Positions 23,075 through 36,465 are shown, counted from the stretch's first letter. The stretch is DNA of 64,000 nt from Paguma larvata (GCA_030068075.1 CM057825.1:81235123-81299122); one strand, 5' to 3'. The notes: generated by a model from the sequence alone, not told the origin. Numbers and translations are program-made.

Positions 23075-24828
23075 TTAATTCAGTATCTAAAGTATTATAT
23101 TTAGAAATCAGTCCCTTACCATTAACATTATAGTTAGTACTGAATTTCATTTGTTTTTATTCATACTATAATGCAATATATCCATCCAGATGTCAGGGAA
23201 GTAAGTGAGGGTTGATGCTGTCAGGTGTGCTTCATGGGCATTGAGTGGAACCTGGAAGGGAGTCAGGGCTTAGGACAGGGGAAATGGCACTAGTTTCTTA
23301 ATACTCTCAGCTGAGGATGAGCTTGCTGTGTTGGGAAGATGGTGAGAAAATGGCTTGGGGAGAAATGGGAGGAAACAGCGTTGGTTGTTCATCAAGAGCT
23401 TAAATGGAGTGAGTTTGGATTAGCTAAAACAGAACCCAGTTATGGGAAATTTAGGATAAGACTGACGTTATAAAAAGCAGTGGAAGCTTTTAAGAAACAG
23501 AAGTGGTGGAAAGAAGAAAATAAAGAGTCATTCATCAGGCCGGGACATTTAATTCAGGGAGACCAGCCTTTAGAATAGTGGAAAGAAATGATCCCATGGG
23601 AAGAAGGTGATAAAGCCCAAGGCAGTAGGAACTGAAAATTGATGTTAGTAAAAAAAAGCTCTTTAAAGAAAAAGGGGGGGAGGTCTTGAGAGAAGAATTT
23701 ACTAGACAACTCGGGTTTTCATATCATTTGCTTATAGTTTGTTTTAAATAATTCAATGTTTTTTTAAGACAGAATTCTTGATGCTTTCCTTCATATCTCT
23801 GCGCTTTGTCATGACTAGAAGGCCATTCTTGGTTTCAGGTGGTTATGTCAGTGCCACAGATCTTAGGAAGCACGTAAGCGGTTCTCTACAGCCTTTCTTT
23901 TCATGTAACCCTTCATGTGGAATCAGACACTGAATTCAGTCAGAGCTTCTGTTCGCTGCTTGCAGAGATCATTTGACTCTTCTTGTCCAGGCCAAGGACA
24001 GCTGAGGTTGCATCTGTGTGCCCATTTTGAAATCGTGCCTTTGGGGATGGCTTATTTTAACTAATACTAGGGGCACCTTGGCCTGAGGCTGTTTTGGAAT
24101 TTGGGTTTCTAGCTGTGTAAACATTGAACAATAACTACGGTACTATAAGTTGCCAGTATTATAATGGACAAGAAAGACTGAGAACCTACCAATACTTTTC
24201 TCTCTCATTTAAAAAGAAAAATTTTACTTAAGAATGGTTGCCATAGATATGCTCACATTGTTTAGTTTCTTGGCATTGGTATGTGTGTATATCTTCTCTG
24301 ACTTATATAGTGCTTTCTGAAAAGGAAAGTCTACAGAGTCTCATGTCCATCTCTCTATATTTATACATTTGTGAGTGTGCATATGTACTCTAAAGAAAAG
24401 AAAGAAAAACTGTGCTTTGAATACAAAATGCCTATTACAAAGCATCATATTTCTTCAAGCTGTTTGGTCCCTTTGAGTATTTGAGTTTAGACAAATGCCT
24501 TTTCCCTGTTCCTTTATTTATTTATTTTTTTAAGCTGGCACATTCTTGTTCAATGAAAACAAGGGAGCAAGGGATTATTGTAGCCATTGAAATAGAAATG
24601 GTGTGTGAATCTGACAGCTGGAGCTTGGGTGTGAGATATTGCAATTTTTGCTGTAGGGAAAGGAGATAAAATGAGGTTTTGAATTTCATAGCATAAGGGG
24701 CTACCTAAATAGCAGCTGTTAGGTATGAGATCCCTGTGGAAGATTAGAAAATGATGGCGGTTAGGTGTTCTAAACCCAAGGAGTTGGAGGTGGGAATGGG
24801 TGAAGCACGTTGCTTTATTTGATGTGAT
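23075..24828. other. Unassigned DNA
   Basis: No named repeat recognised. A G-run (G8) lies near 23673. No supported ORF. Confidence 0.4.
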
Positions 24829-24830
24829 TT

Positions 24831-24843
24831 CCCCCCCCCCCCC
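24831..24843 (+). repeat. C13 homopolymer
   Basis: An uninterrupted run of 13 cytosines. Likely length-variable and error-prone in assembly. Confidence 0.95.
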
Positions 24844-24844
24844 T

Positions 24845-25458
24845 TTTCTAACTCATGGCAATAGCTTTCGAGTGTAGAACTACACATTCATAAATTCTCT
24901 TCACTTGCTTAGACTAAAAATACCTGCAGCCTTAAAGTTTTCATTTTGGAGGAGCTGAATAATATCCACCGATTACATGAGAGAGTACATATTTTGAAAT
25001 AGCAGAAATTCTTAATAACACTTCAGTGGGTTTGGTTCTGCATTTCGAGAGGGAATGTTGTAATGGGTTTGACTTCTAGATGACAATAAAGTGATATATC
25101 TCTCTCAGTAGCACTTAGTTGATAACTTTTTTATGCATTTATTACTCCCTCATATTAAAGATTTTTTAATATGTCCTATCTTTCTTAAAAGAGAGATGCT
25201 CACAGCATACCTCTCCTTTCTTATTTCCCCTCTTCCACCATTATACACTCTCTCCACTCTCCAATCTCAACGTGCTACTTTCAATTCCTTAAATATAAGT
25301 TGATATCTCTCATTTCCATGATTTCAGAGCAGTATGAAATATAGAAAGTAATTAAGCTACTTTCCCCAAAGTAACGACTACAAATGCTTACATATTGTAG
25401 TACGATGGTTTTTGTGGTGGAATCCTAAACCACATACCTCCCAAATACCTAGTCTAAA
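24845..25458. other. Unassigned DNA
   Basis: Nothing recognised. Confidence 0.4.
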
Positions 25459-25462
25459 TCAA

Positions 25463-25925
25463 CGGTTCTCAAACTTTTTGATAATACAATCCTCCTTAAA
25501 ATTATTGAGGACTCCTGAAGAACTTTTAATTAAGCGGTTAAATAACATGTATTAATATTTGCCATGTTAGAAATTAAAATAGAGAATAATTTTATTATTT
25601 TAACCATGTTTTTAGTTTATTGGTTTTTTTTAATTTGAGAGAGAGAGAGAGAGAACAAGCATGAGTGGGGGAGAGGGACAGGGGAGAGAGAGAGAATCTC
25701 AAGCAGGGGAACCTGATGGGAAGCTCCATGCCACAACCCTGGGATCATGACCTGAGCCAAAATAAAGAGTTGGACACTCAACTGACTGAGCCACATGGGT
25801 ACTCCTAAAATGGAGAATAATTTTAAGTGTTATTTATTAATTCATTTAAAATTAACAGTAATAAATCCATCACATAATAATATAAATAACAACTGACAAA
25901 TAAACATTCTAAAATTTAAAAATTG
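25463..25925. mobile_element. hAT-Charlie-type MER element split by a SINE
   Basis: The left arm 'ggttctcaaactttttgataatacaatcctccttaaaattattgaggactcctgaagaac...tgttagaaattaaaatagag' and the right arm 'tttattaattcatttaaaattaacagtaataaatcc' belong to one mammalian DNA transposon type. The arms are separated by the CAN-SINE at 25595-25805. Confidence 0.75.
25595..25805 (-). mobile_element. CAN-SINE nested in DNA transposon
   Basis: GA-rich body and 'gggatcatgacctgagccaaaataaagagttggac', ending in the head complement (GAGCCACATGGGTACTCC). A 20-bp target duplication with one mismatch lies at 25575-25594 and 25806-25825. Confidence 0.93.
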
Positions 25926-25989
25926 CCATTTTTCTCGGATGGGAATTCTCCAGATTTCTTTCTGGTATTATAAATTAAATGATTCTAAT

Positions 25990-26572
25990 ACTTTTAAATT
26001 TTTCGGTGTTATTTTGTGGTCTATCATATGTTATTATATGGTCTATTATATGTTTTATGGTCTATTATATTTATGGAGAATATTCCGTATGCACTTAAAA
26101 GAATATGTATTCTTCTGCTATTGGGTGGGATATCAATCCTACACTATCAATATCTACTAGATCTAGTTGGTTTATAAGGGTTGTTCAAGACTTTTATTTC
26201 ATTATTTATTTTCTCTCTAGTATTTCTATCCATTATTAAAAATGGGGTAATGAAGGTTCCAACTATCATTGTTGGAGTGTCTATTTCTCCCTTTAGTTCT
26301 GTCAGTTTTGTTTCATGTATTGTGGAATCCTGTTGTTAGGTGGATATGTTTTAAAAACGTTGTATCTTCCTGATAGACTGAACCTTTTGTAACTTTAAAA
26401 TGTCCTTCTTTGTCTCTCCTAACACTTTTTGCCTGAAAGTCTGTTTTACCTGATATTAGTCTAATCACCCCAGCTTTCTTCTGGGTACTGTTTGCATTGT
26501 ATATTATTTTCTATCCATTTACTTCCAATCTATTTGTGTCACTGAATCTAAATGTGTCTTTTGCAGACAGTC
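25990..26572 (-). mobile_element. L1 LINE ORF2 fragment
   Basis: The + strand shows antisense L1 ORF2 phrases: 'agaatatgtattcttctgctattgggtgggat', 'ctatccattattaaaaatggggtaatgaaggttccaactatcattgttggagtgtctatttctcccttta', 'tccttctttgtctctcctaac', ending 'gtcttttgcagacag'. No open reading frame remains. Confidence 0.85.
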
Positions 26573-26577
26573 TGGAA

Positions 26578-26722
26578 TTGTCTTCGCATGGCGCATTCCC
26601 TCACTTCATTAGAACCTCTATGCAAATGTCACTTCCTCGTCCCTGCCAGATCTCCCGTGCCTAGAATAGTGACTGATACAAGGCAGTGACTCAAAACATA
26701 TTTGTTGAATAAATAAAATTTA
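26578..26722 (+). mobile_element. L2 LINE 3' end
   Basis: 'gcatggcgcattccctcacttcattagaacctctatgcaaatgtcacttcctc' jumps to 'gtgcctagaatagtgactgatacaaggcagtgactcaaaacatatttgttgaataaataaa', an internally deleted L2 3' end. Confidence 0.85.
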
Positions 26723-26879
26723 ACCTAATCTTATATAGAAAAAAGTTAAATTTTATGGTTTAATGTTAAACAGAGTACAAAAATTCTACTGTTACAGTTT
26801 CAGAAATAACATGCAACTAATTGTTAACAACCTACCACTTGTCAAGTTTTAGTGAATTTTAAAGAAGAATATTCAGAAT

Positions 26880-27260
26880 GGCATTTCCAGAATGGCAAAG
26901 TAAGGACTTCCCAAAAAAACACTCTTCCATAAAGCAACAGGAACACTGGCACGAACGATCAAAATCAACTTTTTCGGAACTCTGGAAATTAACCGCAGGC
27001 ATACAACAATCTGAGCATGGTTCATTCAAGAAAAATGGCTGAATCTTGTAAGAATAGAGAGATTGATGGTGTTTTAACTCGATCTATTCCAATCTACCCC
27101 TGTCCAGATCCATGGTAGCCGTGAAAACCAGAACGAAGGCCCTAAGGCAAAACCCTGCTTGGCAGGTTAAAAGCACAGCAAAGACTTGAGCAGACAGTGC
27201 AGTGAGTGGAACAGCACCGTGAGACCACAGTTGAAGCTAGAGGCCAGCTCGTGCAGTCTT
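26880..27260 (+). mobile_element. Probable old L1 5' region
   Basis: 'gaatggcaaagtaaggacttccc', 'acgatcaaaatcaactttttcggaactctggaaattaacc' and 'gaagctagaggccagctcgtgcag' resemble the 5' UTR of ancient L1 families. No ORF1 is readable. Confidence 0.45.
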
Positions 27261-27459
27261 GCGGTTCCTGGTAAATTTGGATTTTAGTCTGAGAAAAACG
27301 GGAAGCTATTAGAAGCTATTGAGTAGATAATTGACATGATCTGATTTGTGTGTTACTGGGGTTGCTTCAATCTCTGCTCCCTTTTGAGTGGTTCACAGCC
27401 TTCATCTCTATCATTTTCTCACCTTTTCTTTTTTCTTGCAGAAGGTTTTCTGGGCTTTG

Positions 27460-27530
27460 TGTATTTATTTTTTTTACTGTTTTTTTGGTTGTTTTTTTTT
27501 TTGGTTTTTTTTGTTGTTTTTTTTTTGCAT
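27460..27530. repeat. T/G low-complexity tract
   Basis: Runs of T8-T10 broken by single G or GG. The overlapping Phe-rich frames at 27348-27578 come from this tract. Confidence 0.9.
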
Positions 27531-27534
27531 GTTA

Positions 27535-30500
27535 AGATACCAAGAGTTGCCAACTATGGATCTAATCTAAGCAGTTAGGAATCTCACACCTGTGTGAGAC
27601 ATGAAGGATTTTGGTTAAGGGCTGCAGAAGAAGTCACTGTGCTTCTCAGAATCAGCAAAGGAAATCCTTTTCAAAAAACATACTTTGAAAAGAAGCCACA
27701 GTGCCAGACTATCTTATAGCACAGAAATAATTATTTACCAAGTAGCAGTTTAATTAAGAAAGACAGGAAGAAGACTACTTCTCTCCCCTTCTGTTGTTTA
27801 CATTTAATAATAAGAGGAAAGAACCAGTCCTGAAATATTTTATTGGTAATCAGAAATTAAATGCCATTGGTTTTTAGCTATAATAATGCTAATTTCCAGT
27901 ATCCTTTTGTTAAAATACAGATTGAAAAACAATTCTTTCTCTATAGCTTACACCCTCTCTTTCTAGAGCAAACGATCTTGAAGAATGTTGGTTGAACAGC
28001 GCTGTGAAAAAAGCAGTAAATAGGGAATCTAATGTTAGTCTTTAATTAATTGTGTCAAGTAAGTCATCTATATGTTTCTGAACTGGGATTGTTTCATTGA
28101 CAGTCTGCTAAATGTTTCTAATTAATTTTTTGAAATGTCCAAATTCTATGTTACCTATAACTATTATCCATTTTCTGTAAAGAACTTTGGAGTGATGCCA
28201 TTGCTATATCTGGTAAGCCTACCTCTTGTGGTAGCCTTGGATCTCATATTTGAATACAATTATATTAGAGAGCACAGATTAATTTGTTTTACATATTCAG
28301 AGCTAGTTTTTTGGGAAAATGCTATGCAAATTTATGTAAATTGGAATACATGTTTATGTAAAACAACATGTGATTATGCATCCCTAAATTTACAAGAAAA
28401 ATTCTGCTAGTCTTCTCTTCAAGTAGAGAAAATACAAATATACTCACAATCCCAGTTTGGACTAGGATTCTTGCTAGAATGGTTTGTCTGGCATGTGGAA
28501 AGGCTCTCATGTGCCATGGCATTGGTTAAGGATTCTGCGTTTCCTTTGCTGAAACATGGTTTTCGGCTTGAGTTTCAGGGGATGTTGCCAATTTTATCTC
28601 CCCTTCTCTGCTTTCCTTTATTTCTGTGATGAAAGATCCTGATTTCCACTAAGTAATTCAAAACAGTTTTGTGGGTTGGTACTCATTTTATAAATAAATG
28701 TATATTGGTCGAGGCCACTGCATTTGCCTTTTCGTAATGAACTGTCATGTCATAAACAGAACGGCGCATCCCAGCGTTCGGAGACACTCCCTTTGTTCTT
28801 TCTCTTGTAGTCATGCACGGGAATGAGACTGCTTCATTCTCTTTGGCTACAGTGACCACATATATAATATTTGGTCCAAACAAGGACACCTTTGCAAGTA
28901 AACGGGGTGCAGTTATTAATTTTTCCAGTTTGAAGGTTTGAACTAAGACCGATTCAGGAAAGCTGAGACACGTGATTACCCCAACTATGGCTAATTCTAG
29001 GTGTTTTTTCTTCCTTTGGCAAGTTTATGTGACTGCTCCATTTGCATGTTCAATCCTAATTTTTTGATTTTTCTAAGCCTCGCAATTTTTCTCAGTCAGA
29101 TGTTCTGTAGAATTCTCAGGCAAGAATGTTATCTTTACCTATCAATCGTTCTAACTATAAGTTGTCAAATTCCTTTTTCCAAATGATTCTTTTCACTGTT
29201 GTTTGCTTGGTTAAAAGGTGGAAATTTCTCCATTAGGTTTTATGTTTATCTTTCTCAGAGAGGGAGAAAGAAAGTAATTGAAACATAAGCTCCCATCCTT
29301 AAGCAACCTCAGACACTGTTTCTTTTCTTCACAAGTTCTGTCAGTTGCTTTCTTTTTTCAAGTCTGCATGTTGCCAACCTGAGAAAAATCTTACCTTCCA
29401 GGAAAGGCTTAAGGCTGTGGTAGGCAAAAAGCACTGAATGTTGTAACAACTAAATAGTGAGCTATTTTACTTACTGGGGGTGATTCCATTCTACCAAGCT
29501 TGATGGTAATTGGAATGATATCTCTTGAAAGAGGAGGAGGGTCATGAGAAATTTACACAAAATTTCTTGAAATGGGACATTGTTCTAGCAACATGGAGGC
29601 TTAGATGGAAGAACAAATTTCGACTCTTTTTAATTCAGAAATCTTTAAATTATTTTCCACTATTGCCCAAATATGATCGGAAAAAACGATCTCACAGGAA
29701 AGTCAATAAAGTTGAAGCAGTTTCTGCATCTTTGAGAGCATGTGACAGGGCAATGGAAGGACAGCTAGCCTACTCATAGGGAGACTGGGATTTCACAGTA
29801 TACTGATTATTTTTGAGGTGTAGTTTTTGCTAATGTTAAAATGGGGGGGTGATATTTATCTCCAGATGATACACTTGAAGTTTGGAGGAATAAATGAGAC
29901 ATCGACTATTTAAATATGTTAGACATCACATGTATGTAAGTAATATTGTAATGCCATGTATCTATATAGTAGGAATTAAATAAAAGTTAATTGCCTGATT
30001 GTTGAATGATAAAATGAAAGTATCACTGTGCAATTCCAATTTCTTCTCCCTCTTTTAGCAGATAGACATTTTTTCATCCCTAATACTCTAAAATACATTT
30101 TTGTAGAAAGACAAATTTATTGATTTTAGGACAAGCAACTTCCTCTCAGATAATTAGTCATGGTATTCTGTTATTTCATATCCTTTTTGGAATAAGGCAA
30201 AGTATGAATAAATGAATATATAAAAAATCATGGTTTTGAAGGAAAGCCTCGTGAATCAATGGTTATATCCACATGAAGCTAGAACAATGGGTGAGAACCG
30301 AATAGATATTTGGGAACATCCAGATTGCTTAAATTCTTTACAATGTGTCATCTAGAACTGGAGTTTGTATCTCTGAACTGTTGGTCACAAAACAACTATC
30401 ACTTAATATCCATGTATTTTAGCTTGCTTACCCTTAATTTCTGTATATATTTTTACTTTAATTGATCTGTAATTAATTTCACCTATTAATATGAATTATT

Positions 30501-31060
30501 ATATATGTTTCTGTAACCCTTGAATTCTGTTAATTGTGCAGTTAAGTTGTAATCTGTATCATCACAGTTTTTGAGGACTTTCTAGATTGATTTAATCCAT
30601 GTTAAGGGATTAAGGTGAACTTTATCCTAACTCTAGTATTCATGACCCTTCTCTCTTTTGGATTCTTTGTGAAGGAAATTGGATAATTGAAGGGCAGTAA
30701 TGATATGGAAAACAAATTACTGCTTCATCAATGGCCTAGTAAGTGTCTTACACACTCTCCTTATTCCAACCTTACCTCCCCCTACCTCCTTCTTCCGCCC
30801 TTGTCTAAGGGCAAGATGTTTTAGTAAAATTAAGAGGACATAGCTTGGTTTCAATAACAACTCTTTCTTGTCCTCAATCTTGCAACCCATAAGGGATCCC
30901 ATTCAGGGATGCCTGTAGAGGAAAAGAGCCCTGTGATTGGGTCCTTTTGAGTCTTCAGCTCCATGATGGACGAGAGGGAAGAAAATAGTTTTCCTTCCGC
31001 TACAACTGTCCATTTGTTCATGCTTACTGCATGGGATACAGCAATCAAAAGGCAGCAAGA
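27535..31060. other. Unassigned 3.5-kb stretch
   Basis: I see no clear transposon family. A weak MIR-like phrase lies at 29840-29920. ORFs at 28135-28410 and 29525-29779 are unsupported. This is one of the largest repeat-poor blocks in the window and may hold conserved noncoding DNA. Confidence 0.4.
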
Positions 31061-31065
31061 AAAAG

Positions 31066-31290
31066 GAGCGTCTGAGTGACTCAGTTGGTTGAGTGTCTGA
31101 CTCTTAATTTCAGTCTGAGTCATGATCTAACAGTTCCTAGGATCGAGCCTTGCATCAGGCTCTGAGGTGGCAGCATGGAGCCTGCTTGGGCTTTTCTCTC
31201 TCCCCTTCTCTTTGTTGCTGTCCTGCTCATGCTCTCGCTCTTGCTCTCTCTCTCTCTCAAAATAAATAAATAAACTTAATTTTTTTTAAA
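31066..31290 (+). mobile_element. CAN-SINE
   Basis: GGAGCGTCTGAGTGACTCAG head, tRNA-like body, (TC)n at 31240-31258 and an AAATAAATAAATAAACTTAA tail. Only AGCAAGA-like flanks remain as a possible target duplication. Confidence 0.92.
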
Positions 31291-31291
31291 T

Positions 31292-32308
31292 GATAGCAAG
31301 AGGAATGTGGATTATTATTGCCATTAAGGCCCAGTAATATTACATACTAGTAAAATGTAGTCCAAGCAATGCTTCAGGTACTCACCAGTCAGATTATCAA
31401 ATCCTCCTTGGACGGGGAGCCAGTGGTAGATACAAGTAGAAGAATAGAAGCCTCCCAGACCTCTATGGAGGAAAAGGAAGTGGTAGTTGCCTTTTCTTTA
31501 TCTACCATTTGTCTTAGACTAATGGGTTTAGGGGATAATATCGTCTGTGTTACTTGCTCTTCAAGGTAACGAAGAGTCTGAAAATTCTGATGTCACATAT
31601 AAGCAATGCCACAGATACGGGTTCTTGAGAGTGTCAGGAGCTTAAGTTTTGCACCCTGCAGGCAAAATATTGAAGAAAATTCACCCCACTGTTTACAGTC
31701 TTGAAAGAGACATGTCCAGAGAAGAGCAGCTGCTCTGTTTTCTCACTTGGCTAATTACCATTCCTTAATCTTTTTTCTATCTTCTTTCAGAACAAGGAAC
31801 CAACTAAATGGTATACACTGAGTCACTAAGTATATTAGACATTTCGACCATTATTAATTGTCAAACATGTCACAGGATTGTAAGGATGTATAAAACATTT
31901 AACAATGAGCATGATTCCTTACACTTCTTATATGCCTTTTCTGACTTTATCACACGCACACACATGTGTTTGGGAACACACACACACGTATACACTCATA
32001 TAGCTGAGAAAATGTTTTCTGTACGATGCTATTTCTCTTTATTGTAGCATGACTTGTGTATGCCAGAGATAGCATCCTATTTGAATTGTACAAGCTCATG
32101 CAAGTTCTCAAGTATACAATAAACCTAGCCAAGAAGAAAAATGAGTAACTTATAAACTACAGACCAAACGAGATTGATATTGGATAAAGAGCTCCGTAGT
32201 ATGGATAAAGACCTCCATAGTAACCTATGTTTGAATTTCTCACCTATGACCTCATTTAAATACTCAACGTCTAAAACCAAGAAGTGTTATAACTCTGATT
32301 GGACCATT
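31292..32308. other. Unassigned DNA
   Basis: A good acceptor-like tract (TTTTTTCTATCTTCTTTCAG) ends at about 31790, but all three frames after it close quickly. A CA-rich microsatellite lies at 31950-31988. Confidence 0.4.
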
Positions 32309-32311
32309 GTG

Positions 32312-32540
32312 AAAATCAACATTTGTTGAGTGTTCGGTAATTGCCAGTCACTTGCTAAGCATTTCGAGGATCTTAGTTTATCTAATTCTCACTAGCCCTG
32401 GGATGACACTGCTGTTATCATCCCAATTTTTACAAATAATTTTTATATCTAGGGGCTAGAGAAGTTAAATACTTAGTTCTATATGCCAGGGGTCCCTCTG
32501 AATCCAAAGCTAAGCTCTTAGCAATTTATTATTCTGTTTC
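32312..32540 (+). mobile_element. MIR SINE
   Basis: 'caacatttgttgagtgttcggtaattgccagtcacttgctaagcatttcgaggatcttagtttatctaattctcactagccctgggatg' and 'ctagagaagttaaatacttag' keep full MIR order. Confidence 0.82.
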
Positions 32541-32544
32541 TCCT

Positions 32545-33835
32545 ATGTCAGGTTTTTGCTCTGTAAGCTCATTTTTATGTATACTCATTACAGATATATG
32601 AGATCTGATTATTCTGAGACACAGTTATCTATTTATGGGTTGGCCAGCCAGTTAGATCTAAAAAGTGACATAAATTCATTTTTCATATATTTTTTCATAT
32701 ATATGTGTGTGTGTGTAAATAATTTACTAATGGATTTATAATTCATCTCAAGATCTATTTTTAAGAAACAATGCAGAGTGCTTACTGAGACAAACATTAC
32801 ATTGTTAGATTCTAAGACAGAACATAATGTTTAACAGTTGCTAGGCACAATGGGACAGTCTTCTTCTCTCCCAATTTATTAAAGTAATGCCACTTATTGT
32901 TTGACTGTGCCAACTATTTCAGATGGCTTTGAATACTGACTTGGTAAATGCTTCACTGGAACAGTCATTAAGTTCTCCCACTCCGGAGGCAACCAAATTT
33001 TTATCTCTCAAGATGAAATAAAAGTGATCTGAATGTTGCCCAAATCAGCATCTGAGAGGGATGAGAAAGGTCACTCATGAATGGAGTCAAGTTCTGACTA
33101 CTTTGCAAAAAAGGAAGCAAGTCAAATCGTAAGTCATGCACTGCTGATTTAACGTGTGGGAACAAGAAAGACAGGAAGAAGCTTAGAATGCTGGAGAAAG
33201 CTATGTGCCTGCCAGTGTCATAAAATTCTCTTTGTAATTCAAGAAAAAAAGAATTGTGCTGTTGGAAGTAATCCAAATTTGGCTGCAATAACTTTTTTTT
33301 TCATATATCTTAAAGGGTTATCAGTGGCTCTTTTTTGGATTTGAATGATTCTGTAGCAACAATTTTCTTTTGGAGGTATAAACTGATCACCATCTGAACT
33401 AGACAATTAGCCTAACTCATCAGGTTTGCAAATCGTTGGCGCTGGGTCGGGACAGGAGGGGAGGATTAAAGTTTATGGGTGGTCTGGCCTGGAAGGAAGA
33501 GGAAAAGGTGTTGCCAGGGCAGTTGGCCTTGGCATGTAACTCTTTACCAGTCCTCTTCTTTCCCTGGCCACTGTCAAAGTCCTGCCACTTACCCTTTCAC
33601 ACCCAAACTGCTCACTCTCTTCCTCATTCCTCTCCTGATGTCCACCGCTCCAGTTGATTTTAAGCAGATTTCACAAATGCATAATAACAAAGGGATGAGC
33701 TTCTTAAAAAAAAAAAAGAAAGAAAAAGAATTGTTTGTACCTTAATTTTTTTTTGATAGAGTTAAATGAAAAAGCTCTAAAAATGAGGAAGGGTAACTCA
33801 GTGCTTATTTTAAAATTAGGTAATGAAGAAAGAAT
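32545..33835. other. Unassigned DNA
   Basis: A (TG)n run lies at 32701-32717. ORFs at 33001-33288 (-) and 33436-33657 (+) are unsupported. The segment 33430-33650 is GC-richer, but no homology is recognised. Confidence 0.4.
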
Positions 33836-33838
33836 TTA

Positions 33839-34045
33839 ATTTTTTTAGATTATTTATTTTGAGAGAGAGAGAGAGCACAAGCAGGGGAAGGGAAGAGAGA
33901 GAGGGAGAGACAGAGAATCCCCAATATGAATCTGCACTGTCAGTGCAGAGCCTGATGCTGCACTCTAACTCACAAACCGTGAGATCATGACTTGAGCTGA
34001 AACCAAGAGTCAGACGCTTAACCGTCTGAGCCACTCAGGCACCCC
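33839..34045 (-). mobile_element. CAN-SINE
   Basis: TTATTTATTTTGAGAGAGAG tail and body, 'tgcactgtcagtgcagagcctgatgctgcactc', and the head complement GAGCCACTCAGGCACCCC. No clear target duplication. Confidence 0.94.
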
Positions 34046-34049
34046 ATAG

Positions 34050-36465
34050 TTTTGTTATTTTTTCATGTGGCGAGAAAAGAGAAAGAAATGGGCTTTTGCT
34101 CACTTATATATTCTTACATATCTTCATTAATCATCTATGTTTATGTTTCAGGCACTATGTATAAATAAGATTTTTAATATTTTTTTAAATAAGAAAGAGT
34201 TTATTGACTGCCAATGTGATAAAACATAAGAATTAAGAAAAAGAGAAAGGAAATAGTTATGGTGATTGTCAAGAAATGTCGATAAACTAGAAACAAATTG
34301 AAAGGTTAAATATATTTTGGCACAGTTATATCTTGGAATATAGTGTATCATTATACGAAAAGAGAAAAACTCCAAAAGGATTAAGAGAAAGCAACTTTTT
34401 CCTTTTTCCTCTGTGTAAGCTAGTTTTCCCCCATCCCTTGGACAAAACCCAGGGGCAGTCCATGATTGTTATGGTCGCATTCCGATAATAAAAATTCCTT
34501 TAGTCACTTTTAGTTCCACTGTAATTTTAATAATGGGAATGACCATTTTCAAAGTCCAAACTCTGAGCTACATTTAGAGGTAAAGAAGCTTCTCTTCTTC
34601 AGCTGAGGGTCGGGACTTCTGGTGGGAAATAGGTGTGGTCAGCTGTCTTCTCCAACATTCTATTCTCTTTCTCCTTCTATTTCCTGAGACAAGACTTCTC
34701 AAATCAGGAGGGTGGGGCAGAGAGGAGTCAGTTGTTACTTTACAGGTATTTTTATGACTTGGCATTGACACACTTTGGGATTAGCGGATATTCCAAAGAG
34801 TCTCTTTTTTCGAAGGTTGTTTGGTGTTGTTTCCACTTTGACCCAGGGGATCTCTCGGTAGTGTAGTTCTCTGACATGGGCCTAGCACTATTCCCCTAGC
34901 TTCTATCCCTGTTGATACATCCCACAGCCTCTTATTGCTGAGATTTTTTGGAGGGATTTCTAACCCAAATCCCTTCTACCTTATCCACTTGCACGTCATG
35001 CATTTTTGTCACACCAATTAGAGAGTGTAGTTGCTTCCACGGCTGTGCTTTTTATCTCCTGCCACAGACTTTGGCATTTGTTCCTCTCAGGTGGGGTTCA
35101 CACAGCAGTTTCTGTGCCAGTTCACATTTTAGGAATTACATAGCAAATGCTATAACGTCCTTTCAAAGTTCTCTCACTTCTCGAGATAGAAGGGAGCACC
35201 TCTTTTCCTTTCCCCTAGCAGGGGAATAACCTGGAATTCAGCAACCTCCGCCAAGGAAATACTGCCTTCTGGAATCCTTAGCCTAATTCTTTTTACATCT
35301 TCATGTAAAGTGCTTGTTACTCTTTGAGTGGAATTAAAGGATAATTTACATTTTCCTCCCTGTGCTTTTCTATATTTTTTTCAAGTTTTCTGTAATAAAA
35401 TGCCTATCTTTAAATGTTCCAAAATAAAGATTGATTAACATGGGTGCTGCATATTTTAACCATTCACCTGCACAAAGGCAGGCAATTGTAGTTTCTCACT
35501 ACCAGGTATGTGATAACTTGACATATTCATCCAACACAATTGTATGAATTATGTAGTGTTTTTTTTTTTTGAAAGTTTTAATATGATCCCAACCTGCCAT
35601 CTTATTTGATCAATATATCATAAAGAAGTGAGTAGTAACTGGAAAATGGAATGAGATTTTTCTTTCATCCATTTTATGGCAGAATGAAAGTCATTCTAGT
35701 TGAAATTTCCCTTTTTCAAACAGCTGCACCAAAGGGTAAAGTATTTTAAGCTCTAATTTTACTTTGCTTTGGTGCAGGGAAGAGAAACTTTGCAGCAATT
35801 GCCTCATGAGGTTTGAGAATTACATTTGGGAAGCATGATATTATGAACACTGGGATGAGAGTTTTTCACAACATCGAGAAGGTATTTAATTGATAAGTAA
35901 AAGGACAAATGGCCTTTTGAGAAACGTTTGAGAGGAAAATGCCTGGATGTACAATTTCAGAGGGGGATGGGGGTGTGCAAGCATGAGTAACTGATTGCAC
36001 AATTGCTTTCAGGCTCTTTCCCTTCTAGGGGCCTGTGTTATCTTCAGAGTATCATAGCTGACAGCTAGGACGAAAACAGGTCATCATTTCCAAATAATTT
36101 CACAATCGCCCATGTGAGCAGAATTCTTTATAATGTTAAAAAAAAAAAAAAAAGCTTATGTTGGTAGAACACAAGGCATTTGAAAATAAAACATTTACCT
36201 TATAAAGAGTACCCAAAAGAACAATTAGAAGAAATGCCTAATGGTTTTTCTGTGAACTTGTGTACAGACATTTCAGACTACCCAGAAAAATGTATAACTT
36301 ATCATTTTAGTTAACAATGAAATTTAAACCTATATGTGGTTTATGTTTGTCAGGCAGGTAAATCACTAAGCTATGTGAAATTTATCTTGGTTGTTGGGAT
36401 TTGCACATTCAAAATATAATATCACTAAATTCTTTCCTCCGAACCCCCTCTTACTTATCCTAGAC
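34050..36465. other. Unassigned 2.4-kb stretch
   Basis: No named repeat recognised. T-run at 35561-35571, A-run at 36138-36153. ORFs at 34148-34375, 34633-34866 and 34948-35229 are unsupported. Confidence 0.4.

Noticed and set aside
27348..27578. Phe-rich, membrane-like + ORFs
   Set aside because: Translation of a T/G low-complexity tract. Hydrophobicity here is compositional.
28930..29000. Acceptor TTTTTCCAG at 28929 with donor-like CTAG|GTGTTT
   Set aside because: No frame is open across the segment.
31790..31830. Strong acceptor-like tract TATCTTCTTTCAG
   Set aside because: Every frame after it closes within about 13 codons.
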